Shown here: piece by piece, positions 1 to 5,889 of the stretch | Numbering within the stretch: position 1 is the stretch's first letter | How the letters are laid out: each line of letters opens with the position of its first letter | Assembly (NCBI GenBank): GCA_045536775.1 | Contig: JAZSOD010000046.1 | Span: 1 to 7,321 of the forward strand | DNA length: 7,321 nucleotides | Direction of reading: 5' to 3' | Origin: UBA4717 sp045536775 | GTDB lineage: Bacteria; Bacillota; Clostridia; Oscillospirales; CAG-272 | The notes under the pieces: generated by a model | The model's input: only the letters and a program-made list of their open reading frames with translations | What the model was told of the DNA's origin: nothing | Database searches by the model: none | Program-made: the position numbers and the translations under genes

Positions 1-1088
1 CCGACGTTGCGCTCGGATTTATAGCCTTTTCAATAGGAAACGAATTCAGACTTTCCCAGCTGAAGAAAATCGGACGTCAGGCAACGGTCATCGGTATTAT
101 TCAGGCGGTTTTTGCTACAGTACTCGTTGACGCGGCTCTTATTGGACTTCATTTTCTGATGCCCGACAAGCTTCCGCTTCCCGCGGCGATAGTTCTCGGC
201 GCAGTTGCTTCCGCAACCGCATTTGCGGCAACTCTTATGGTCGTGCGTCAGTATAAAGCGAAGGGTCCCCTTACGGATATTCTTCTTCCGATCGTTGCTC
301 TTGACGATGCGGTAGGACTCGTGCTTTTCGCGGTGTCCTTCGGTGTCGCAAAGGCGCTTATGCAGGGACAGATAGATCTTCTTTCGGTAATAGTAGAGCC
401 GCTTCTTGAGGTAATTCTTTCTCTTGCTCTCGGCTTTGTTATGGGACTTTTGTTTACCTATTTTGAAAGGTTTTTCCACTCGCGCTCAAAAAGACTCGCG
501 ATGTCGGTTACATTCGTGCTTCTCACAGTCGCGCTCTCTATGATGGAGTTTCATATCGGTGGCGTCCACGTTGCTTTTTCGTCGCTTCTTGTTTGTATGA
601 TGCTCGGAACGGTGTTCTGCAACATCTGTGACTTTTCCGAGGAGCTTATGGACAGAATAGACCGCTGGACTGCCCCGCTTTTCATACTTTTCTTCGTAAT
701 AAGCGGTGCTGAGCTTGAGCTTGCGGTATTCAAGGACTACACGGTTGTTATAATAGGACTTGTTTACATAATTTTCCGTTCGCTTGGAAAATATTTTGGA
801 GCGTTTTCGAGTTCAAAGGCTATGAAGTGCGACGAGAACATAGTAAAATACCTCGGCGTTACCCTTCTGCCGCAGGCAGGCGTTGCGCTTGGTATGGCGA
901 TCAAGGCAGAGGCGCTCGGTGAGCCCGGTCTGCTTGTAGCAAACATAACTCTTTTCTCCGTACTTATATACGAGCTTGTAGGTCCGTTCCTTACCAAGAT
1001 AGCGCTTCTCAAGGCAGGCGAGATCAAGCCCGAGGGCAAGGTCAGCGCAAGAGAAGAGCATAAGAAAAGCTTGGAATCTGCAAAGTGA
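1..1088 (+). CDS. CPA2-type cation:proton antiporter, 5'-truncated by the window edge
   Basis: This is the C-terminal 361 residues of an integral membrane Na+/H+ or K+/H+ exchanger of the monovalent cation:proton antiporter-2 type. The reading frame is open from base 3, so the real start lies left of the window; an internal ATG at 159 is not the start, because the 52 codons before it continue the same membrane protein. Family marks are the segment LGAVASATAFAATL followed about 28 residues later by IVALDDAVGLVLF, whose paired Asp is the usual ion-binding site of the exchanger fold. Many hydrophobic helices follow, then a short charged tail (EEHKKSLESAK). There is no TrkA-N or other regulatory domain after the membrane part. 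The family exchanges cytoplasmic Na+ or K+ for H+; the ion here cannot be told from sequence. The SGNH gene follows after 21 bp with no terminator between, so the two are probably co-transcribed. Confidence 0.88.
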   Translation, partial: DVALGFIAFSIGNEFRLSQLKKIGRQATVIGIIQAVFATVLVDAALIGLHFLMPDKLPLPAAIVLGAVASATAFAATLMVVRQYKAKGPLTDILLPIVALDDAVGLVLFAVSFGVAKALMQGQIDLLSVIVEPLLEVILSLALGFVMGLLFTYFERFFHSRSKRLAMSVTFVLLTVALSMMEFHIGGVHVAFSSLLVCMMLGTVFCNICDFSEELMDRIDRWTAPLFILFFVISGAELELAVFKDYTVVIIGLVYIIFRSLGKYFGAFSSSKAMKCDENIVKYLGVTLLPQAGVALGMAIKAEALGEPGLLVANITLFSVLIYELVGPFLTKIALLKAGEIKPEGKVSAREEHKKSLESAK

Positions 1089-1109
1089 ATTTCCTTTGAG
1101 GAGAAAGCA

Positions 1110-2123
1110 ATGAAGCTTAATTTAGAACAGATAAGAAGCATAACGCAGGGTGCGATCGACGTAAGAGAAGAAGCAGACGGAATCAGATTTTACCGCTTTA
1201 ATAAAGAGGAGATGGATTTTTATAAGCCACTCCCGTCCTATGAAAAGGTGTTTGCCACGTCCGGCGTTCAGCTTGAATTTGAAACCGATGCTGTGGCGAT
1301 GAATTTCTCGGCAGTTATGACTTCCGCGTCCACACGCTCGTTCTTCTCGTTTGACGTATACGTTAACGGAGAATTTATCGGTGAGATGAAAAACTTTCCC
1401 GATGACCTTGAGCCGACGGGATATTCTCAGATGGAATTTGAGCTCGGACTTCACGAAAAGCGCTTTGAGCTCGGTGGGGGCACAAAGACCGTGCGAGTGG
1501 TGTTCCCGTTCTCGGTGTTCTGCGCGGTAAAGGAGCTTGAGCTTGAGGGGGCTACCTTTGTAAAGCCCGTCAAGCTTCCGAAAATGCTTCTTGCTTACGG
1601 CGATTCAATTACTCACGGCTACGATGCACTCCATTTCTCACGTTCGTATATAGCAAAACTCGCACGTCACCTTGATGCTGAGCTTTACAACAAGGGTATC
1701 GGCGGCGAGATATACAGATCCGGGCTTGCCGCGATAAAGAATGATATTGAGCCTGACTACATCACGGTTGCTTACGGATCAAACGACTTCAACAAGGCGA
1801 AAAAGGCGGAATTTGAGTGCGACTGCGAGGGCTTTCTTGCAAATCTCAAGGCAAATTACCCGAGGGCGCAGATCTTTGCGATAAGCCCCATCTGGAGAAA
1901 GGATTGTGAGGTCAGCAAAAACGGCGAATTTGCCGAGTTTTCGGAGATCTCCGACACCATAAAGGCGTGCGCCGAACGTGTTGGCGTTAACTTCATATAC
2001 GGCTTTGACCTTGTTCCGCACGATCTGGCATACTTCGGAGACCTGAGATGCCATCCGAACGAAACAGGCTTCGAGGTGTATTTCAACGGACTTAAAGCAG
2101 AAATAGACAAAATACTTAAATGA
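1110..2123 (+). CDS. SGNH/GDSL-family hydrolase (probable carbohydrate or acyl esterase)
   Basis: This is a 337-residue serine esterase with two parts. Residues 1 to about 155 are beta-rich and resemble the jelly-roll domain found in front of the catalytic domain in carbohydrate esterase family 2-like enzymes. Residues 158-337 are the SGNH domain: block I is YGDSITHG (nucleophile Ser166), block II is GIGGE (about 196-200), block III is GSND (Asn225), and block V is GDLRCHPN (Asp311, His315). The family removes acetyl or other acyl groups from sugars or lipids; the substrate here is unknown. No signal peptide or membrane segment is seen, so it probably acts in the cytoplasm. The ATG at 1110 follows GAGGAGA (1098-1104) at good spacing. 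The gene lies 21 bp after the antiporter and ends at a strong terminator, so it is probably the last gene of that operon. One oddity is three residues, instead of the usual two, between the catalytic Asp and His. Confidence 0.88.
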   Translation: MKLNLEQIRSITQGAIDVREEADGIRFYRFNKEEMDFYKPLPSYEKVFATSGVQLEFETDAVAMNFSAVMTSASTRSFFSFDVYVNGEFIGEMKNFPDDLEPTGYSQMEFELGLHEKRFELGGGTKTVRVVFPFSVFCAVKELELEGATFVKPVKLPKMLLAYGDSITHGYDALHFSRSYIAKLARHLDAELYNKGIGGEIYRSGLAAIKNDIEPDYITVAYGSNDFNKAKKAEFECDCEGFLANLKANYPRAQIFAISPIWRKDCEVSKNGEFAEFSEISDTIKACAERVGVNFIYGFDLVPHDLAYFGDLRCHPNETGFEVYFNGLKAEIDKILK

Positions 2124-2127
2124 ACGC

Positions 2128-2166
2128 AAGGCTTGCCGTAGCGTCAGCACGGCAAGCCTTTTTTTT
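2128..2166 (+). terminator. Strong rho-independent terminator after the SGNH gene
   Basis: A perfect 12-bp stem (AAGGCTTGCCGT at 2128-2139 pairing with ACGGCAAGCCTT at 2149-2160) encloses a 9-nt loop. The stem runs into eight consecutive T (2159-2166). It starts 5 bp after the stop codon of the SGNH gene and should end the antiporter-esterase transcript. The last T is directly followed by the ATG of the next gene on the same strand, which is unusual. Confidence 0.93.
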
Positions 2167-2910
2167 ATGACAATGAAACCTGACATTATTATATTAAGCT
2201 CTCAAGTTAGCTACAGAAACAAATTAAAAGAATATCTTACCCTGAACGGACTTGATAACGTGAGCATTGGCGACTCACTTACGTCGGTATGCGTAGACTG
2301 CGAGACCTGCACGGGTCGTATCGTTATTGCATCGGGCAAGGATATAAGGTACTCCGATCTTATCTTGGCAACACGCGTCGGTGACGGTATCGGTGTCTGC
2401 CCGAGAGCAAGATTTATACTCACGTATGACGGTTGCTCCCCAAGCGGTGACTGCGGACTTGCAGAGTGCGCACGTTGTGTTCGGGCAGGAGACGGCTTTG
2501 AAAATATATTAGGGCTCTTGCGTGAGGAATCGGAGTTGTTCTTCGGCACGGTGCAAAAGGTGCGCGGTGCGGAAGCTGCCGTGCGAGATACCCTCGACGG
2601 TCTCGGCTTCAACCCCGCACACAAGGGATATGGATATATTCTTTTTGCCGTGCAGATGTCGGGCGTCGAAATGATAACCAAGGACGTCTATCCCGATATT
2701 GCCAAGAAAAACAAAACCACCGCAGAGGCAGTGGAAAGAAGCATCAGAAGCGCCGTGTCTGCCGCGTGGTCACACGGAGGATACGGTCGCTTTAACAGGT
2801 ATATCGGATGGGAAAGAACCAAGTGCCCGACAAACAGCGAGCTTCTTGAGTCGATCTCCGCCAAAATCAAGCTCGGACTTGGTAAAGCTGAAATTTCACA
2901 AGGCTATTGA
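2167..2910 (+). CDS. Spo0A-like transcription factor with cysteine-rich N-terminal domain
   Basis: This is a 247-residue protein. Residues about 143-236 match the Spo0A C-terminal DNA-binding domain: HKGYGYI (152-158), ITKDVYPDIAKK (170-181), the recognition-helix region TTAEAVERSIRSAV (184-197), AWSHGG (200-205) and PTNSE (221-225). The loop between the first two helices is about five residues shorter than in Bacillus Spo0A. The N-terminal half is not a recognisable phospho-receiver. It could have the same alternating strand and helix plan (strand DIIILSS, helix about 16-27, strands RIVIAS and RFILTY), but the acidic pocket after the first strand is replaced by SSQ. Instead it carries eight cysteines, at 42, 45, 48, 78, 90, 96, 101 and 104, in CxxCxxC and CxxxxCxxC groupings suited to a metal, Fe-S cluster or thiol switch; that role is inference. 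The start is uncertain: ATG at 2167 or 2173, neither with a Shine-Dalgarno sequence. The DNA-binding assignment is firm, but I would not call it Spo0A. Confidence 0.85.
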   Translation: MTMKPDIIILSSQVSYRNKLKEYLTLNGLDNVSIGDSLTSVCVDCETCTGRIVIASGKDIRYSDLILATRVGDGIGVCPRARFILTYDGCSPSGDCGLAECARCVRAGDGFENILGLLREESELFFGTVQKVRGAEAAVRDTLDGLGFNPAHKGYGYILFAVQMSGVEMITKDVYPDIAKKNKTTAEAVERSIRSAVSAAWSHGGYGRFNRYIGWERTKCPTNSELLESISAKIKLGLGKAEISQGY

Positions 2911-2935
2911 CTTTTGATACTCGGAGGTATATAAT
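2907..2935 (+). promoter_or_regulatory. Sigma-A promoter of the AraC-family gene
   Basis: The -35 box TTGACT (2907-2912, five of six consensus bases) is followed by a 17-bp spacer and an exact TATAAT (2930-2935). Transcription should begin near 2942 and give a leader of about 45 nt. The -35 box overlaps the TGA stop codon (2908-2910) of the Spo0A-like gene, so the AraC-family gene has its own promoter embedded in the end of its neighbour. Confidence 0.85.
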
Positions 2936-2986
2936 AAAGCCACCACCAAAAGTGAGATTTTGTGATATTTAGAGGAAGAAAGCCAA

Positions 2987-3739
2987 GTGATAACCTACAA
3001 ATTCAGAACAAATACGAACGAGCGCTGGCGTCACGCGGCGGGGGCACGCAACTGCTTCCGTCTTTTTTTCGTGGCGCGCGGAGAGCTTAAAATAAACGTG
3101 CGTCAGAAGACCTCGCGTGTAAAAGCGGGACAGGCGATGATTATTGACAGAAACGACAGGGTCAGCGCGGCAAGCTCGGGTGATGACGGCATCGAGCTTT
3201 ACGAGATAGGCTTTCAGATGGAGAGAAGGATCGCGCTTGATACAAAAAGCGTGCTGACTCCCGAAGCACCGGACGCGGTGTGCGTGATGCTCACACAGCT
3301 TTTTGACGGAGCAGAGAGTGTGAGAGTGGTCGAAAACGCGATATTTGATACCGCGCTCAGCCTTGTTATAATGACAGACCCGCTTGAAGCAAAGCAGAGG
3401 GAAGTAGTGGACTTTATCGAGCGCTACGTTGAAGCACACGTTGCCGAGGTTATCGAGGTCGATGCCATTGCCGAGGAGATGGGCTACAACAGAAGCCATA
3501 TCAGCCGCGTCTTTTCCGCCGCTACGGGCAAGAGCATCAAGGCGTATATCAGCGAAAAGAAGGTGGGATACGCCGCGGCACTTCTTGAGTTTTCCGACTT
3601 TAACGTAAATACCGTCGCGCAGATGGCAGGCTTTACCGAGCCAAACCACTTCACCAAATTCTTTTCTTATCATACAGGCAAGACCCCTTCGGATTACAGG
3701 CGCGCGTTGAGAGGAGTCGGGACGCCCCGGCAGGCATAG
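2987..3739 (+). CDS. AraC-family transcriptional regulator
   Basis: This is a 250-residue regulator. Residues about 5-100 look like the beta-rich, cupin-type sensor domain of the AraC family (for example CFRLFFVARGELKINV and the VKAGQAMIID turn). Residues about 138-240 are the AraC/XylS DNA-binding domain with two helix-turn-helix units: the first near 158-180 (VDAIAEEMGYNRSHISRVF) and the second near 207-230 (VAQMAGFTEPNHFTKFF), followed by the signature TGKTPSDYRR (230-239). Such proteins usually bind a small ligand, often a sugar, and activate nearby catabolic or transport genes; the ligand and targets are not visible here. The start is GTG at 2987, behind AGAGGA (2971-2976); an in-frame TGA at 2963 rules out earlier starts. 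The last residues (GVGTPRQA) and the TAG stop run into a GC-rich repeat, so the tail may derive from the repeat. It has its own promoter, and its transcript may begin inside the preceding gene. Confidence 0.9.
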   Translation: MITYKFRTNTNERWRHAAGARNCFRLFFVARGELKINVRQKTSRVKAGQAMIIDRNDRVSAASSGDDGIELYEIGFQMERRIALDTKSVLTPEAPDAVCVMLTQLFDGAESVRVVENAIFDTALSLVIMTDPLEAKQREVVDFIERYVEAHVAEVIEVDAIAEEMGYNRSHISRVFSAATGKSIKAYISEKKVGYAAALLEFSDFNVNTVAQMAGFTEPNHFTKFFSYHTGKTPSDYRRALRGVGTPRQA

Positions 3740-3807
3740 CGCGTGCGGGTAGCACCCGCAGGCAAGGCGCGCGGCGGGTAGCACCCGCGGGCAAGGCGCG
3801 CGTGAGG
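3733..3807. repeat. GC-rich tandem repeat, two full units plus a partial
   Basis: Unit 1 (3733-3760, 28 bp) and unit 2 (3761-3789, 29 bp) share the layout GGCA, then a GCGCG-rich stretch, then CGGGTAGCACCCGC. A third copy (from 3790) has only the first half, GGCAAGGCGCGCG. Each full unit holds a small hairpin around the loop AGC: TGCGGGT/ACCCGCA at 3744-3760 (7 bp) and GCGGGT/ACCCGC at 3774-3788 (6 bp). The TAG stop codon of the AraC-family gene lies inside unit 1. The units resemble mobile or amplified intergenic palindromes rather than a CRISPR, as there are no spacers. Confidence 0.8.
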
Positions 3808-3811
3808 ATTT

Positions 3812-3850
3812 GCGGTAATTGGGGTATCGACCCATACCGCCAACATTGGC
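3812..3850. repeat. Two adjoining small palindromes
   Basis: GCGGTA (3812-3817) pairs with TACCGC (3835-3840), and inside it TGGG (3820-3823) pairs with CCCA (3831-3834), leaving a two-base bulge and a 7-nt loop. This overlaps by two bases with GCCAA/TTGGC (3839-3850), a 5-bp palindrome with a 2-nt loop. No T-run follows on either strand, so they are not intrinsic terminators. They belong to the repeat mosaic between the convergent genes. Confidence 0.55.
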
Positions 3851-3861
3851 ACAAATTCAGA

Positions 3862-3931
3862 CGGCAGGAGCAAGCCCCTCCCCTACAAGATGTTTCCAAA
3901 TCTCTTGTAGGGCGGGGGCTTGCTCCCGCCG
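3862..3931. repeat. 70-nt imperfect inverted repeat (REP/MITE-like palindrome)
   Basis: The left arm 3862-3890 and right arm 3903-3931 are 29 nt each and match at 26 positions as reverse complements; one of the three mismatches would be a G-U pair in RNA. The loop is 12 nt (3891-3902). Near the loop the arms carry CCCTACAAGA and its complement TCTTGTAGGG, and near the outside GGAGCAAGCCCC and GGGGCTTGCTCC. It would fold into a long, stable hairpin in either strand's RNA. It has no coding capacity and looks like a non-autonomous repeated intergenic element; copy number elsewhere in the genome cannot be seen. Confidence 0.88.
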
Positions 3932-3941
3932 CTTGCGTACA

Positions 3942-3965
3942 GTTTGAACGGACATTTGTTCAAAC
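3942..3965. repeat. Perfect 8-bp inverted repeat
   Basis: GTTTGAAC (3942-3949) and GTTCAAAC (3958-3965) are exact reverse complements separated by 8 nt. It lies 10 bp right of the long palindrome. No T-run follows, and no promoter is visible beside it, so it is more likely part of the repeat mosaic than an operator. Confidence 0.6.
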
Positions 3966-3991
3966 CGATTGTAAACGAACCGCGGTAGACC

Positions 3992-4050
3992 GTCGTCCCC
4001 TACAAAATAAATATCAAATCTTCACCCGTAGGGGCTACTATTGGTCGTCC
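3992..4050. repeat. Repeat fragment with CCCCTAC/GTAGGGG arms and GTCGTCC ends
   Basis: CCCCTAC (3997-4003) and GTAGGGG (4028-4034) form a 7-bp inverted repeat around a 24-nt AT-rich loop. GTCGTCC occurs directly repeated at 3992-3998 and 4044-4050. The CCCTAC core is the same as in the arms of the 70-nt palindrome to the left, so this looks like a related or decayed member of the same repeat family. Confidence 0.6.
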
Positions 4051-4080
4051 GCAAAAACGAACGGCGAAATCGTCCTCACC

Positions 4081-4120
4081 TTAAACAAACGGACTGCCTC
4101 GCGCTCTGCGGACAGTCCGT
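4081..4120 (-). terminator. Probable rho-independent terminator of rny, possibly bidirectional
   Basis: ACGGACTG (4089-4096) and CAGTCCGT (4113-4120) form a perfect 8-bp stem with a 16-nt loop that can fold further. Read leftward, the stem is followed by TTTGTTTAA (4088-4080), and it lies about 85 bp beyond the rny stop codon. Read rightward, it is followed by CTTTAATTTT, so it could also stop transcripts coming from the AraC-family gene. The T-runs are interrupted, so strength is uncertain. Confidence 0.65.
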
Positions 4121-4142
4121 CTTTAATTTTGATATATACACT

Positions 4143-4157
4143 CAATGCCCTGCATTG
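4143..4157. repeat. Small perfect palindrome in the rny 3' region
   Basis: CAATGC (4143-4148) and GCATTG (4152-4157) pair around a 3-nt loop. It lies in the presumed 3' untranslated region of rny, between the stop codon and the probable terminator. There is no adjacent T-run, so it may simply protect the mRNA end or be incidental. Confidence 0.4.
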
Positions 4158-4205
4158 TAATATGCGTTACTTGCTCTATATATATCTATTGAAAATCCCG
4201 CCTGA

Positions 4206-5756
4206 TCACTTCGCGTAATCAATAACTCTGCTTTCTCTTATGAGATTTACCTTGATCTGTCCGGGATACTGAAGCTCGCTTTCTATCTTAGCGGCGATCT
4301 CTCTTGCAGTAAGTATCATCTGCTCGTCGTTCACCTCGTCGGGCTTAACGACTATGCGTATTTCACGTCCTGCCTGAATTGCGTACGATTTTTCAACACC
4401 CTTGAAGCTGTTGGTGATCTCCTCGAGCTTCTGGAGTCTCTTGATGTAGTTTTCAAGATCCTCGCGGCGTGCACCGGGACGGGCAGCCGAGATAGCGTCT
4501 GCGGCCTGAACGATGATTGCCGTAATGGTTGTCGGCTCAACGTCACCGTGGTGAGCCTCGATAGCGTGGATGATCTCGGCATTCTCCTTGTACTTCTTGG
4601 CGATATCAACGCCGAGCTGTACGTGAGAGCCCTCGATCTCCTGTGTGAGTGCCTTGCCGATATCGTGGAGAAGACCTGCGCGTTTAGCCGCCATACTGTC
4701 AACTCCGAGCTCGTCTGCGATCATACCCGAGAGCAGAGCGACCTCTATCGAGTGGTTAAGCACGTTCTGTCCGTAGCTTGTACGGTACTTAAGACGTCCG
4801 AGGAGTCTTATGAGGTCGGGAGCAAGACCGTGGATACCCGTTTCGTAGGTAGCCTGCTCACCCGCCTGCTTGATGACCGCGTCAACCTCGCGGCGAGCGC
4901 GTTCAACTGTTTCCTCAATACGTGCGGGATGGATACGTCCGTCACCGATAAGCTTTTCAAGCGCGATCCTTGCAACCTCGCGGCGAATCGGGTCAAAGCT
5001 TGAAAGAGTGATGGCTTCGGGAGTATCGTCTATTATGAGGTCAACGCCCGTCATAGCCTCGATAGCGTGAATATTACGTCCCTCGCGTCCGATTATACGG
5101 CCCTTCATTTCGTCGTTGGGGAGAGTTACCGCGGAAACGGTAGCCTCGGAAACAAGGTCTGCGGCACAGCGCTGGATAGAGAGCGCGAGAATGTTCTTTG
5201 CCTTCTCGTCGGCCTCGTCCTTGAATTCCTGCTCGTATTCCGCAAGGCGCATAGCCTTTTCGTGAGTAATTTCTTCGTCGAGCTTTGAAATGATCTCTGC
5301 CTTAGCCTGTTCAGAGGTAAGACCCGAGATGCGCTCAAGGTTCGAGAGCTCTGCCTTCTTGAGCTGCTCAACCTCGCGAGCCGCGTTTTCGTTGTCCTTG
5401 ATCTTCTGTGCGAGTACCTCTTCCTTCTGTTCAAGGCTTTCGATCTTGCGCTCAAGCGTTTCCTCGCGCTTGGCAACGCGTGCTTCCTGCTTGGAAAGCT
5501 CGCTTCTGCGCTCCTTCATTTCGCGCTCGGATTCGTTTCTTTGTCTGATGATCTCTTCTTTTGCTTCAAGAAGCGCCTCTTTTTTGAGGGTTTCTGCTTC
5601 CTTGAAGCCGTCATCGACTATTCTTTTAGCCTGCTCCTCTGCTGAGCCGATCTCTGCTTCAGCAACCTTCTTGCGGTATATTACACCGCCGCCAAAGCCA
5701 AGTCCGAGACCGACTATAAGAGCAACAGCCGATATTATTATTGCAATGGGTTCCAA
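4206..5756 (-). CDS. rny: Ribonuclease Y (membrane-anchored endoribonuclease)
   Basis: This 516-residue protein is close to the usual length (about 520). RNase Y is the endonuclease that starts bulk mRNA decay and processes some RNAs in many Firmicutes, anchored on the cytoplasmic face of the membrane. Order of parts: a single N-terminal membrane helix (about 3-25, IAIIISAVALIVGLGLGFGG), a long charged coiled coil (about 30-190), a KH RNA-binding domain (about 208-270, GXXG loop in IIGREGRN at 221-228), and an HD metal-dependent phosphohydrolase domain (about 333-425). Metal ligands visible are His335, the HD pair His364-Asp365 in LLHDIGKA, His402-His403, and a conserved Asp420. A C-terminal region with the GVEKSYAIQAGREIR motif follows. 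The start is TTG at 5756, seven bases after GGAGGTG (5770-5764); no in-frame ATG precedes the membrane helix. It has its own promoter and lies downstream of thiI on the same strand. Confidence 0.97.
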   Translation of the reverse strand: MEPIAIIISAVALIVGLGLGFGGGVIYRKKVAEAEIGSAEEQAKRIVDDGFKEAETLKKEALLEAKEEIIRQRNESEREMKERRSELSKQEARVAKREETLERKIESLEQKEEVLAQKIKDNENAAREVEQLKKAELSNLERISGLTSEQAKAEIISKLDEEITHEKAMRLAEYEQEFKDEADEKAKNILALSIQRCAADLVSEATVSAVTLPNDEMKGRIIGREGRNIHAIEAMTGVDLIIDDTPEAITLSSFDPIRREVARIALEKLIGDGRIHPARIEETVERARREVDAVIKQAGEQATYETGIHGLAPDLIRLLGRLKYRTSYGQNVLNHSIEVALLSGMIADELGVDSMAAKRAGLLHDIGKALTQEIEGSHVQLGVDIAKKYKENAEIIHAIEAHHGDVEPTTITAIIVQAADAISAARPGARREDLENYIKRLQKLEEITNSFKGVEKSYAIQAGREIRIVVKPDEVNDEQMILTAREIAAKIESELQYPGQIKVNLIRESRVIDYAK

Positions 5757-5763
5757 ATTTCTA

Positions 5764-5770
5764 CACCTCC
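5764..5770 (-). promoter_or_regulatory. Strong Shine-Dalgarno sequence that fixes the TTG start of rny
   Basis: On the minus strand GGAGGTG is a near-perfect anti-16S match and ends seven bases before TTG (5756-5754). It supports this non-ATG start, which is also the only start that keeps the N-terminal membrane anchor. Confidence 0.9.
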
Positions 5771-5860
5771 TTAAATTTGGTTTTTGGGTTTCAGCAATAT
5801 TTTATATGTAATTATATATACAAAGAACACAATATTCTCATCATACACTTACACATAGTA

Positions 5861-5889
5861 ATTGTAACTAATTTTTACGCTTTTGTCAA
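5861..5889 (-). promoter_or_regulatory. Sigma-A promoter of rny
   Basis: On the minus strand, an exact TTGACA (5889-5884), a 17-bp spacer and TACAAT (5866-5861, five of six) form a near-consensus promoter. Transcription should start near 5854, leaving a leader of about 97 nt before the TTG start of rny. The -35 box lies inside one arm of an 11-bp inverted repeat. Confidence 0.9.

Noticed and set aside
30..479. A minus-strand open frame opposite the antiporter gene
   Set aside because: The plus strand encodes a continuous membrane transporter with family motifs; the antisense product is lysine/arginine-rich with no recognisable features.
2005..2034. Promoter for the Spo0A-like gene inside the SGNH gene (TTGACC, 18 bp, CATACT)
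   Set aside because: The -10 box is only four of six, spacing is 18 bp, and any transcript would have to pass the strong terminator before the gene.
3733..3807. CRISPR-like repeat array
   Set aside because: The units are contiguous without unique spacers, there are only two full copies, and no cas gene is present.
2969..3835. A 288-codon minus-strand open frame, longer than the AraC-family gene it overlaps
   Set aside because: It is antisense to clear AraC-family motifs that have their own promoter and ribosome site, and its N-terminal part is translated repeat.
3802..4218. A 138-codon plus-strand open frame in the intergenic region
   Set aside because: It consists almost entirely of palindromic repeats, has no ribosome site, shows no recognisable protein features, and overlaps the end of rny. 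Peptides such as GRGLAPA are simply translated repeat.
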